Of a DNA stretch of 64,000 nucleotides, positions 8,667-16,914 are shown piece by piece; the first letter of the stretch is position 1; the number at the start of each line of letters is the position of its first letter. This DNA is from Kitasatospora cheerisanensis KCTC 2395 (GTDB taxonomy: Bacteria; Actinomycetota; Actinomycetes; Streptomycetales; Streptomycetaceae). A model generated the notes under the pieces. That model made no database searches, was not told the origin of the DNA, and worked only from the letters and a program-made list of their open reading frames with translations. The stretch covers positions 6,207,515-6,271,514 of the forward strand of contig NZ_KK853997.1 in NCBI RefSeq assembly GCF_000696185.1, written 5' to 3'. The translations under genes were made by a program, and so were the position numbers.

Positions 8667-9244
8667 GAGTCGGCGAGCGGCCAGGACTCGATGTCGCGGT
8701 AGTGGATCGGGCCCGGGCCGCGGCCGATGTTGCTGCCGACCAGGTGGAGGCGCTCGGTGCGCCAGCTGCGGCCGGTGAAGCCGGCGAGCGCGGCGGCGCA
8801 CTCCGGGACGCCGTCCGGGTCGTCGCGGCGGGCGCGGGCCAGGGTCAGGTGCGGGTGCAGCGGGCGGTCCCGGAACCCGATGCCGTGCGAACGGATCAAC
8901 TCCCGGACGTCGTCGGCCAGCCGGTGCAGTCCTTCGAGGTCCCCGGCGATGCCGCTCCACAGCAGGCGCCCGTCGAAGTGGCCGCCGCCGTGCAGGGCGA
9001 GCCGCAGGGCGGGATGGGAGGCGGCCGCCCCGGCCAGCGTGGACCGGAGCAACGGGACGGTGGTGACGGGCAGTTCACCGAGGAAGGCCAGGGTGATGTG
9101 CCAGTCCTCGATCCGGTTCCAGCGCAGCCGCGGGTAGCCCGCGTAGGCGGGTCGCAGGGCGCGGGCCAGCTCGTCCTTGGCGTCGTCGGGCGGGGCCAGC
9201 GCCACGAAGACGCGCACGGTCGAGGGCTCGGGGTGATCGTCCAC
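8663..9244 (-). CDS. thpR: RNA 2',3'-cyclic phosphodiesterase (2H/LigT family)
   Basis: The 193-residue protein carries the two HxTx motifs of the 2H phosphoesterase superfamily: HITLAFLG near residue 49 and HPHLTLAR near residue 130, here with leucine at the variable position. Family members open 2',3'-cyclic phosphates at RNA ends to 2'-phosphates. Length matches ThpR/LigT. The GTG at 9244 has no convincing ribosome-binding site, so an internal start, such as the GTG before RVFVALAPP, is possible. It is separate in function from the sugar genes that follow on the same strand. Confidence 0.85.
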   Translation of the reverse strand: MDDHPEPSTVRVFVALAPPDDAKDELARALRPAYAGYPRLRWNRIEDWHITLAFLGELPVTTVPLLRSTLAGAAASHPALRLALHGGGHFDGRLLWSGIAGDLEGLHRLADDVRELIRSHGIGFRDRPLHPHLTLARARRDDPDGVPECAAALAGFTGRSWRTERLHLVGSNIGRGPGPIHYRDIESWPLADS

Positions 9245-9286
9245 GAGGGATTTCTAGCACCCCGGCGCCCTCGACAGCGACGCAGG

Positions 9287-9528
9287 TCAGGGCCGGTCGG
9301 GGTCCGCTTCCCGGTGGATGTGCAGGTCGCCCTCCATGACGGTGTACAGGGCGGCGTGCCCGGACGCGGTGTTGTGCTGGGTGCGCCCGGCCGCGGCCTC
9401 CGGGTCGGCCGGGCGGTGGCGGGGGCAGGGGCGGTGGTCTCGACGTGGTTGCCGCGGCCGACGACGACGGGCCCGTGGGCGTCGCCGCCGATGCGGACGG
9501 TGTGGCGGTCGCCGGATTCGGTGGCCAT
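9287..9528 (-). CDS. Small two-motif protein of the cyclase/NTPase island (frameshifted)
   Basis: The ATG at 9528 follows GAGGAG and opens with HTVRIGGDAHGPVVVGRGNHVE. After an alanine/proline stretch, one base appears lost in a G/C run near 9405-9440. The next frame then ends sensibly with TQHNTASGHAALYTVMEGDLHI and a TGA at 9289-9287. The intact product would have about 80 residues. Its first half repeats a GDA-PVVVG motif seen in the next gene's N-terminus. Its tail matches the YAVQ-GDQ tails of the proteins at 14227-15408. No enzyme domain is present; an adaptor role is inferred. The frame break lowers certainty. Confidence 0.55.
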
Positions 9529-9545
9529 GGGGTTCTCCTCGACGG

Positions 9546-9605
9546 GGGCTGACGGGCGGCGGGCTGACGGGCGGCGGGCTGACGGGTGACGGGCTGACGG
9601 GTGGT
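9546..9605. repeat. Four tandem copies of a 15-bp repeat
   Basis: Four consecutive 15-mers begin at 9546, 9561, 9576 and 9591. All share GGGCTGACGGG and differ only in the last four bases. They fill the gap between the small motif gene and the NTPase gene, and the last copy reaches the NTPase stop codon. Confidence 0.9.
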
Positions 9606-12600
9606 CAGTGGGCTGCGGAGCGTTCCTGGCGGACGGTGGCGAGGAGCTGGTCGACCTCGGAGGCGGTGAGCACCAGGGCGACGATGGTGATGTCCTCGGC
9701 GCGGTCCCAGTAGGTGTTGCTGCCGACGGCGTTCGCCCGGCTCTGGCTCTCCGCGGCCACCTGCTGGTACACGGCGGCGCTCGACGGGTCGTCACAGGTG
9801 AGGGTGCCGGTGATGCCGCTGCCGGTGACCGGCAGCGGCTGCGGCCCGCTGGAGCAACTGCCCGCCGGGCGGCCGTCGATGCTGAGCTTGCCGACCGTCA
9901 GCTGGACGTTGACCTGCGAGAGCTTCCGGACCACCGTGTCGCCCTGGAGGATCTTCGCGGTGACGGTCTCCCTGACGTGGCAACCGGCGGCGTCGCAGTT
10001 CACCCCGCTGTCGCCGCTCTTGTCGAAGTCCAGCGAGCCGTAGCGCGCCGTCCTGAGGTCCTTGGCGTACTTCTCCAGGCCGTCGTACATCGCGCCGACC
10101 TCGGCCGGCGCGACCGTCGACAGGTCGACCGAAGAGGTCTCCCACAGCGGGGAGTTGGCCTCCATGGCGCGCGACAGCTGCCCGTCCTTGGGGAGGTGGA
10201 AGTTCATCGCGCTCGGCGGCTCCCAGCGCAGGAAGCGGTACGGCGCGTCCCGGGAGACGTACAGGTAGCCGGAGGTGGTGTCGGCCCGCAGCGCCGGGAC
10301 GCCGTTGACGTCGGTGGTCTCCGGGGCCTTCGCGGACGGCAGCCGCGGCCGGTCGGCGAGGGCCGCCGAGAAGCGCTTGGCCAGGTCGGCCGGCGTCTCG
10401 TACAGCGACATCTCCTGCGTCAGGCGGCTGCCGCCGTCGGCGGTCCGGTCGCCGAGGCCGTCGTACGTCCACAGGCGAAGGTCGAGGTCCGAGGCGTGCC
10501 AGCGCGAGTAGTCCTTGCCGCCGATGCTCAGCAGGTCCTGGGAGTTGGTGTCGGACTCCATGGTGCGGCCGGTGAGGTGGCTGGTGCCGTACTTCTCGCC
10601 GTGCGGGGTGACCGTGACGTCGTTGAGGTACTCCTCGACGTTCCAGTCGCCCTGGTACCGGACGCCCGGCGCGGCGGCCAGCGCCTGCACCGCCTGGTCG
10701 AACGGCTCCCGCAGCGCCTTCCCGCCGCCGACCGCCGTGCCGTTGCTGCCGTCCTTGCCTCCGCCGCCTCCGCCGCCGGACGAGACCGACCAGGTGACCG
10801 CGCCCGCCCCGGCGAGCAGCACGGCCAGCGTGATCAGCAGCGCCTTGCCGCCCAGCAGGCCGGCGGTGGCGGTCGCCCCGACTCCCGCGCCCGCGGCGCC
10901 CGCGGCGGACGTCCCGGCGGCGGCGTGCCCGGCCGCGGCGTGGCCAGCCTGGGCGGTGGCGTGGCCGGTGGTCGCGTGGCCGGCCTGTGCCGTTGTCGCG
11001 TGCTGCGCCGCCGGTGCGGCGGCGTGCGGTGCGGCGGCGTGCGGTGCGGCGGCGTGCGGTGCGGCGGCGTGCGGTGCGGCCGCGGCGGGCTGCGCCGGTG
11101 CGGGCGACAGGTTGGCCATGTGGGAGGTCACCGGGTCGACGTGCGCGGCGCCGGGCGTGGCGGCTCCGTGCGTCGCGGCCCCGGGCGTGGCGGCCCCGGG
11201 CGTGGCGGCGCCGTGGGCCGGTGCCGCGCCGGGCAGGCCCGGGGCGGGGCCTGGGCGGGGAGGAGCGGCCCGGGTGCGGCGTGCTGGGCGTTGAGCGCGG
11301 CCGTCGCGCCGTGCAGGTCGCCGATCGCCTTCCACAGCAGGACGGCCTCGCCGAGCAGCACGGCGGCGATCACCCGACGGCCCGTCAGCAGGCTGCGGAC
11401 GCCCTCCTCGTGGACGAAGAAGGTCTGGGCCGGCCGGTCGCCGGCTTGCCGGGCGGCCTCCCAGCCGCGGCCGAGGATCCGGCCCCAGGCGTCGGGGCGC
11501 AGCGCGCGGGCGAGTGCCGGGGCGGCGGCCCGGCCAGGTCCACCGCGAGCTCGGCCCGGCCGGCCGTCTCGGCGAGTGCGGCGGCGCGGTCCAACGCCCG
11601 GCTGTGACGTGCGACTTCGGCCGGGTCGGTGTCCGGCCGGGCGACCCACGCGGTGAGCTGCGCGCAGAGCCGCTCGAACGGGAACGGGGAGGTCCGGCCG
11701 AGGGCGGCGACGGCGACGTCCGGCGGGCAGCGGTAGCCGTGCTGCTCGGAGCGGAGCAGGCCGACCTCGGTGAGCCGCTCGCACACGGCCGCGGCGTCGG
11801 GCACTTCGACGATCGCGCCGATCCGGTCCGGGGCGAGTTCCGCGCCGTCCAGGGTGGCGAGCAGGCGCAGCACCCCGGCGGCCGGGGCGTCGAGTCCGTG
11901 GAGCAGCAGCGGGACGATCTCGGCGACCTCGCCGGCCCGGGGCAGGGCGCCGTCGGCGGGGAGCGCAGCCGGGCGAGGGCGGCGGCGCGGACCAGGTGCA
12001 GCGGGCGGCCCTGGGCGGCCTGCCACAGCGCGGTCGCCGCGGCCGGTTCGTCCTGGGCGAGCGGGCGGTGCAATTCGCGGGCGAGCAGGTCCAGGCCGGA
12101 GGTCCGGTCCAGTCCGGCGAGTTCGACCAGCGCGCCGTCCTCGGGGAGCAGCGACGCCCGGTGGGAGGCCAGCACGAAGGTCGCCTCCGGAGCGAGCGCG
12201 GCGAGCGCGAGGGCCTGACCGCGGGTCAGGTCGGCGTTGTCGAGGTACACGGTGACCCGCACCCCGGCCAGCAGGCGCCGCAGTTCGGGCTCGGACGGGG
12301 CGTAGCCGACGGCGTCGTAGCAGGCCTCGAAGATCTCCTGCGCCAGGTCGGCGACCTCGCGGCCCAGGGCGTCGAGGTAGACCCTTCCGTCGGGCGCGGC
12401 GGTCGGCCGGTGCGCGGCGTGGCGGAGCAGGGTACTGGTGCCGGTCCCGGGCGGGCCGTACAGCTGCACCAGTCCGCCGGCGCCGATCGCCCGTTCCAGC
12501 TCGGCGAGTTCGGCGGCGCGGCCGAGCGGGGCGGGCCCGCGGCGGGGGAGCAGCGCGACCTGTTCGCGGCGGACCGGGTGCGGCCGGCTGCCGGGCACCA

Positions 12601-12783
12601 GGAGGGTCACCGAGGAGCCGTGCCGGGCGTCCACCACCAGGCTGTGGTCGCCGACCACCACCGGTCGGAGGGCGTCGCCTTCGAGGTCGAGGCGGCGGTC
12701 GTGGCCGACGGCGGGCCCGGCCGGCCTGCTCCGCCGGCGGCGTCCGTCGTGCTCCTGGTGTCGGACTCGCCCGGTTCTTCCAT
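9605..12783 (-). CDS. Membrane-anchored P-loop NTPase with low-complexity linker and extracytoplasmic domain (frameshifted)
   Basis: One long protein is spread over three frames. The ATG at 12783 gives a short N-terminus; after a lost base near 12700-12730 it continues with LDLEGDALRPVVVGDHSLVV. An NTPase domain follows: Walker A-like YGPPGTGTSTLLRH, then VTVYLDNADL. Further single-base losses near 11958, 11525 and 11250 are needed to read the helical second half. Then comes an Ala/Pro/His-rich linker (PHAAA repeats), a transmembrane segment ALLITLAVLLAGAGAVTW near 10850-10800, and a roughly 330-residue outer domain with four cysteines. The Walker lysine is preceded by GT and replaced (GTSTLL), so ATP binding may be altered. 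The architecture resembles STAND-type NTPases of signalling or conflict systems; the function is inferred. Confidence 0.6.
11013..11072. repeat. In-gene 15-bp tandem repeat encoding PHAAA units
   Basis: Four perfect copies of a 15-mer (GGTGCGGCGGCGTGC on the plus strand) start at 11013, 11028, 11043 and 11058, followed by a partial copy. Read on the minus strand they encode repeated PHAAA. A related run of PGAAT-type units lies at about 11147-11218. Together they form the flexible linker before the membrane segment of the NTPase. Confidence 0.9.
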
Positions 12784-12963
12784 CGCGCAGTCTCTCCCGG
12801 CCGTGGATCGCGACCGTTTCCTCGTGGGCGGGCCGCGAGGGCGGCCGGCCGGTACGAAAGGTGCGGGGCCCGCCGGGCTGCGGGCGCGCGGCAGGTTACG
12901 GAACTGCTTGCGGCGTCCCGGTATTGGTCAGGCTAGTGCGGCCGGGGCGACGAGACCCCGTCG

Positions 12964-13365
12964 AACGACGGTTTCCGCCAGGGCTGTTCACTGCACCTCC
13001 CCGAGTGCCGCCGCCGGGCCGGGTGGGCGGTGCGGGGTTCGGGGAAGGCGGGCTGTTCGGGGTGTGTCGTGTTCTCCATTCGGGCGGTGCGTGACCGCTA
13101 ACGGCGGTTTCGGCCATGGCTGATCGCCGCACCTTCCCGAGTGCCGCCGCTGGGCCGGGTGGGCGGTGCGGGGTTCGGGGAAGGCGGGCTGTTCGGGGTG
13201 TGTCGTGTTCTCGACCCGGGTGGTGGTCGCGAACGGCGTTTTCCGCCATGGCTGTTCACTGCATCTTCCCGAGTGCCGCCGGCGGGCCGGGTGGGCGGTG
13301 CCGGGTTCAGGGGAAGGCAAGCCCTTCGAGGAGTGCCATGTTCTCGACCCGGACGGTGCGGTACC
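12964..13365. repeat. Three tandem copies of a 131-136 bp repeat derived from the 3' end of the Crp gene
   Basis: Copies start at 12964, 13100 and 13232, each opening with AACG and sharing GAGTGCCGCC, GGGCCGGGTGGGCGGTG and a GTTCTC-containing end. The third copy includes the last 20 or so codons of the Crp/Fnr gene. The two outer copies have decayed versions of the same segment (GTGTGTCGTGTTCTC against GAGTGCCATGTTCTC). This looks like tandem duplication outward from the gene end. The 12784-12963 stretch before it holds nothing recognisable. Confidence 0.85.
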
Positions 13366-14026
13366 CGGTGGTGACTGCCCCGGCCTCGCGCAGTCGGCGC
13401 AGCGCCTTGTGCACGGTGGGCTCGGCCGCGCCGGACAGCGTCGCCAGCTCCGGCTGGGTGATCGGCCAGTGGATCACCGCGCCCGCGCCGGCGCGTTCCC
13501 CGTAGGTGACGGCGATCTGGTGGATCACCCGGGCCAGCCTGGTCGCCGTGTCGCAGCCGGCGAAGTCGATCCGGCGGTCGTTGGCGACCCGCAGCTTGGT
13601 CACGATGGATTCGTTGACGGCCTGCGCGATCCGCGGCTCGCGCCGCAGGCAGTCGAGGAACTCCGCGCGGCCCACCACCCGGGCGGTGACCTGCCCGCAG
13701 GTGGTGACCGTCGCCGACCGCGGCCGGCCGTCCAGCGCGGCGAACTCGCCGACCAGGTCGCCGCCCATCCGGACGGCCAGCAGGGCGTCCCGGTGGTCGT
13801 GGGTGCGGCCGGTCGCCTTGACCACGCCCGCCAGCAGCACCAGCAGGAAGTCCGTCCGGTCCGACTCCCGCAGCAGCACCCGGTCTGCCGGGTAGCGGAC
13901 TTCGGTGCCGAGCGCCAGCAGCCGGTCCCGCTCGGCCGGCGGCAGCCCGCCGAGCAGACTCGCCGCGGGCCACGTCCGGGCGCCCCCGCCGCCGCCCCGG
14001 CGGTCACGGTCGCTGGCTGCCACCAC
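13307..14026 (-). CDS. Crp/Fnr-family transcriptional regulator
   Basis: The 239-residue protein has an N-terminal cyclic-nucleotide-binding fold (LLRESDRTDFLLVLLAG, then GGDLVGEFAALDGRPRSATV, the phosphate-binding-cassette region) and a C-terminal winged helix with TQPELATLSGAAEPTVHKAL as the HTH. The cassette keeps GE and the RSATV arginine typical of cNMP binders. It is transcribed divergently from a class III cyclase-like gene 200 bases away, suggesting that both belong to one signalling unit. Its 3' end is embedded in the tandem repeat described separately. Target genes are unknown. Confidence 0.9.
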   Translation of the reverse strand: MVAASDRDRRGGGGGARTWPAASLLGGLPPAERDRLLALGTEVRYPADRVLLRESDRTDFLLVLLAGVVKATGRTHDHRDALLAVRMGGDLVGEFAALDGRPRSATVTTCGQVTARVVGRAEFLDCLRREPRIAQAVNESIVTKLRVANDRRIDFAGCDTATRLARVIHQIAVTYGERAGAGAVIHWPITQPELATLSGAAEPTVHKALRRLREAGAVTTGYRTVRVENMALLEGLAFP

Positions 14027-14226
14027 TCTCCTGCCCCGTGCTGCTCCGGGCGCGACCGCCCCGTGGGCCGCGCCGGTGGGACCAGTATGCGTCCGGCGGT
14101 GTCCGGGCCCGGCCCGAAATCCCGTATTCCGACGGGGTGTCGGGCCGGTCGGTCCGGCACGATGGGAACGGGGGCGGCGTGGTCCGCGGGGACGGGCAAG
14201 CGGCGACAGATCATCAGGAGGTCCGG

Positions 14227-14973
14227 ATGGAATGGGAGTTGGGGTACCGGGCGGTGCTCGCGGTGGACATCGAGCGCTCCGCCGGGCGCGGCGACCCGGC
14301 GCTGCTGGCGATCCGTGAGGCGCTGCGCGCGATGTTGCGCGAGGCCGTCGAGCGGAGCCGGATCGACTGGGAGGCCTGCCGGGTCGACGACCTGGGCGAC
14401 GGGCTGCGGGTCACCGCCCCGCCCGGGGTGCGGAAGACGGCACTGGTCCACCCGCTGTTCGACGAACTCGCGGCCCGGCTGCGCGCGCACAACCGGCTGG
14501 CCGGGCCGCTCACCTCGATCCGGGTCCGGACGGCCCTGCATGCCGGCGACGTCCGGCTCGGCCCGGACGGGGAGACCGCCGGCCGCCCGCTGGAGGTGCT
14601 GGCCCGGCTGCTCGACGCGCCCGCGGTCCGCTCCGCGCTGGCCGAGGCGCCGGAGAGCGTCGCGGTGCTGGCCCTCTCGGAGCACTTCCACGAGGAGACG
14701 GTGCAGCCCGGCCACCCCGGGATCGAACCCGAGGACTACCGCCGCGTGGCGGTCCGCAACAAGGAGTTCACCTCCTCGGCGTGGATCCGGACGGCCGCAC
14801 CGGCCGCACAGGACGCCCCTGGCACCGACCCGGCCACCGCCACCGCCACTGCCGCCGCGCCCGCCGTCGCGCCGCCCGCCGGGCCGTCGCGGATGACGAA
14901 CCGGGCGACCGGACACGGCGTCGTCTACGCCGTCCAGAACGGCGTCCAGCACATCACCACCACCCGACCCTGA
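14227..14973 (+). CDS. Class III nucleotide cyclase-like protein with YAVQ tail
   Basis: AGGAGG five bases before the ATG at 14227 fixes the start of a 248-residue protein. The first 190 residues follow the class III cyclase pattern: AVDIERS with Asp14, DDLGDGLRV with Asp58, and VRTALHAGDV. Both metal aspartates are present. The helix reading AGRPLEVLARLLDA has glutamate where active cyclases have asparagine, so catalysis is uncertain. A proline/alanine linker leads to the tail GHGVVYAVQNGVQHI, shared with its neighbours. Fifteen bases separate it from the next gene. A divergent Crp regulator makes cNMP signalling plausible, but activity is inferred. Confidence 0.7.
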   Translation: MEWELGYRAVLAVDIERSAGRGDPALLAIREALRAMLREAVERSRIDWEACRVDDLGDGLRVTAPPGVRKTALVHPLFDELAARLRAHNRLAGPLTSIRVRTALHAGDVRLGPDGETAGRPLEVLARLLDAPAVRSALAEAPESVAVLALSEHFHEETVQPGHPGIEPEDYRRVAVRNKEFTSSAWIRTAAPAAQDAPGTDPATATATAAAPAVAPPAGPSRMTNRATGHGVVYAVQNGVQHITTTRP

Positions 14974-14988
14974 AGGAGAAGCCGCTCC

Positions 14989-15408
14989 ATGGACCAAGAA
15001 CTCGTCACCCTCGCGGAGTCCGGCGCCGCGGTGCTGGTCGGCGCGATGGCCACCGACCTGTGGCGATCCGTCAAGGACGGCACGCTCGCGGTCTTCCGCC
15101 GGCTCGGCCCGGACCGGCGGCGCGCCGTCGCGGAGCAGCTCGACCGCAACGCCGAACTGGTCCGCGGCGCGGACCGCCCCGAGGACGCCCGGCAGGCCCT
15201 GTTCGCCTTCTGGGCCCTGGAGTTGGCGGCCCTGCTGCACCAGGACCCGGACACCGCCCCGGACCTCGCCCGCCTGGTCGCCGCCCACCGGGGCGAACAG
15301 CAGCGCCTCTCCTACAGCCAGCACAACACCGCCCACGACCGCGGCGCCGTCTACGCCGTCCAGCACGGCGACCAGCGCGTGGTCCGGGCCGCCGACGAAC
15401 AGCCCTGA
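14989..15408 (+). CDS. Small helical partner protein with YAVQHGDQ tail
   Basis: The 139-residue protein starts at an ATG nine bases after AAGGAGAA, which overlaps the stop of the cyclase-like gene, so the two are co-transcribed. Residues 1-105 are predicted helical with no recognised enzyme motif and resemble small proteins often found beside NTPase or cyclase genes in streptomycetes. The end, SQHNTAHDRGAVYAVQHGDQ, matches tails in the cyclase-like protein and the small protein at 9287-9528. A docking or adaptor role is inferred from the shared motif alone. Confidence 0.7.
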   Translation: MDQELVTLAESGAAVLVGAMATDLWRSVKDGTLAVFRRLGPDRRRAVAEQLDRNAELVRGADRPEDARQALFAFWALELAALLHQDPDTAPDLARLVAAHRGEQQRLSYSQHNTAHDRGAVYAVQHGDQRVVRAADEQP

Positions 15409-15459
15409 GCCGACAGGGCTGCTGACGCCCCGTCCGAGCGACCCTCCGGAGCACCTGCC

Positions 15460-15890
15460 GTGCACGGCACCGCACGACGCGCCCCGGTCCTCGCCACCGG
15501 CCGACCCCAAGGCATCGGCTCCCCGCCCGCCGAGGCCGAGCGGGCGCTTCGGAGCACCTGGATCGAGGACCTCGACGCGGCGGGCCGGCCGCGGCGGCGG
15601 GACGACGCCCTGGTCGAGCTGTTCTTCGACGGCCCGGCTCGGCCCGGTCCGAACAGTGGCGGAAGGAGGAGGGCGCCGAGTGCCTCGCCCGGAGCGAGGT
15701 GGCGGCCGCCCTCGCACAGCTTCCCGTCGCTCCCGGCTCGGCCGTCGGGCACCAGGGCGGTGACGTCGAGTACCGGGCGCGGGCCGTGCAGGTCCCGGTG
15801 CTCGTCATCGACAGCGGCGAGCAGCGCGACGCCCCGCCGGGTCCCACACTCGCGGCGCACCGTGCGGCACCATCGGGCCATGGGCTGACG
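15460..15890 (+). pseudogene. Possible decayed alpha/beta-hydrolase remnant
   Basis: This stretch has scattered resemblance to the C-terminal half of alpha/beta hydrolases: DDALVELFFDGP in one frame, then ARSEVAAALAQLPVAP and VQVPVLVIDSGEQ in another. No nucleophile elbow or intact frame is seen. It could be coincidence of GC-rich coding-like sequence. The rest of the 15409-15920 gap holds only the ribosome-binding site of the next gene. Confidence 0.3.
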
Positions 15891-15920
15891 CTCCGTCAGC
15901 TGGTCGGAGGAGGAGCAGCG

Positions 15921-16652
15921 ATGACAGGGTGCACGGCGCTGGTGCTCGGGTCGTCCCGGGGGATCGGGGCGGCGACGGCGCGGGCGCTGGGCGCGCAGGG
16001 GCACCGGGTGGTGCTGCACGGCCGGGCGCCGGGCGAGGAACTCGCGGCGCTGGGGCGCGAACTCGCGGCGCCGACCGTCGCGTTCGACCTGGCGGACGAG
16101 GCGGCGGCGCGCCGGGGTGTGGCGGACGCCGCGGCCGCGCACGGCCTGCCCCGGGTGGTGGTGTACAGCGCGGGCGTGAACCGGGTGGTGCCGTTCGAGG
16201 ACGCGTCCGGGCAGGACCTCGCGGGCGCGTTCGGCGTGAACGTGGGCGGTGCGGTGTGGGTGCTCCAGCACCTGCTGCCGAAGATGGCCGCGCAGGGCGG
16301 CGGCGCGGTGGTGCTGGTGTCCTCGATCCGCGGCGTGGACGCGACGGCCAGCGACCGGACGGCCCTCTACTCGATGGCCAAGGCGGCGCTGGGCAACCTG
16401 ACCGTCTCGCTGGCCAAGCGCTACGCGCCGACCGTGCGGGTCAACGCGGTCGCCCCGGGGTTCACCCGCACCGACATGGTGGCGACCTGGGACGAGGGCG
16501 CGTGGCGGCAGGCCCGCAGCAACCTGCTGGGCCGGCCGGCCGAGCCCCGGGAGATCGCGTCCGCCGTGGCGTTCCTGGCTTCGGACGCCGCGGCGCACAT
16601 CACCGGCCAGACCCTGGTGGTCGACGGGGGCTACGGCCTGTCCGGCAAGTAG
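15921..16652 (+). CDS. Short-chain dehydrogenase/reductase
   Basis: The ATG at 15921 follows GGAGGAGGAG and gives 243 residues of classical SDR. The cofactor motif GSSRGIG lies near residue 10, SAGVN replaces NAG near 85, and the catalytic YSMAK places Tyr150 and Lys154. The C-terminus (ITGQTLVVDGGYGLSGK) is typical of FabG-like enzymes. It lies 260 bases upstream of a UDP-sugar cassette on the same strand and may belong to it, but the gap argues for a separate transcript. Substrate unknown. Confidence 0.88.
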   Translation: MTGCTALVLGSSRGIGAATARALGAQGHRVVLHGRAPGEELAALGRELAAPTVAFDLADEAAARRGVADAAAAHGLPRVVVYSAGVNRVVPFEDASGQDLAGAFGVNVGGAVWVLQHLLPKMAAQGGGAVVLVSSIRGVDATASDRTALYSMAKAALGNLTVSLAKRYAPTVRVNAVAPGFTRTDMVATWDEGAWRQARSNLLGRPAEPREIASAVAFLASDAAAHITGQTLVVDGGYGLSGK

Positions 16653-16914
16653 GCGCGGCCCGAAGTCCCCCGGACGAGTGAGCGGCCCCGTTCCGCGCGC
16701 TTGCGGCCGGGCCGCCCGGGGCAGGGCCGCGGGGCAGGTGCCGCACGGGGCCGGACGGCCCGCACCGGCCGCGGCGACGCCGCGCCGGGTCGTCACAACG
16801 GCCCCGGGCCGGTCGGCGCAATCACCGGAGCCCGGCCGGAGCGGGGCCGACCTACGCTCCTGGGTGGCGCGGCAGATCGCTGTGCGACACCGGCGCGGGA
16901 AGGTCGTGAGACGC

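Noticed and set aside
6878-9589. 903-residue plus-strand frame
   Set aside because: It runs antisense through four well-supported minus-strand genes and shows no domain.
12964-13365. CRISPR-like array
   Set aside because: Only three long units without distinct spacers; similarity runs through whole units, so these are ordinary tandem repeats.
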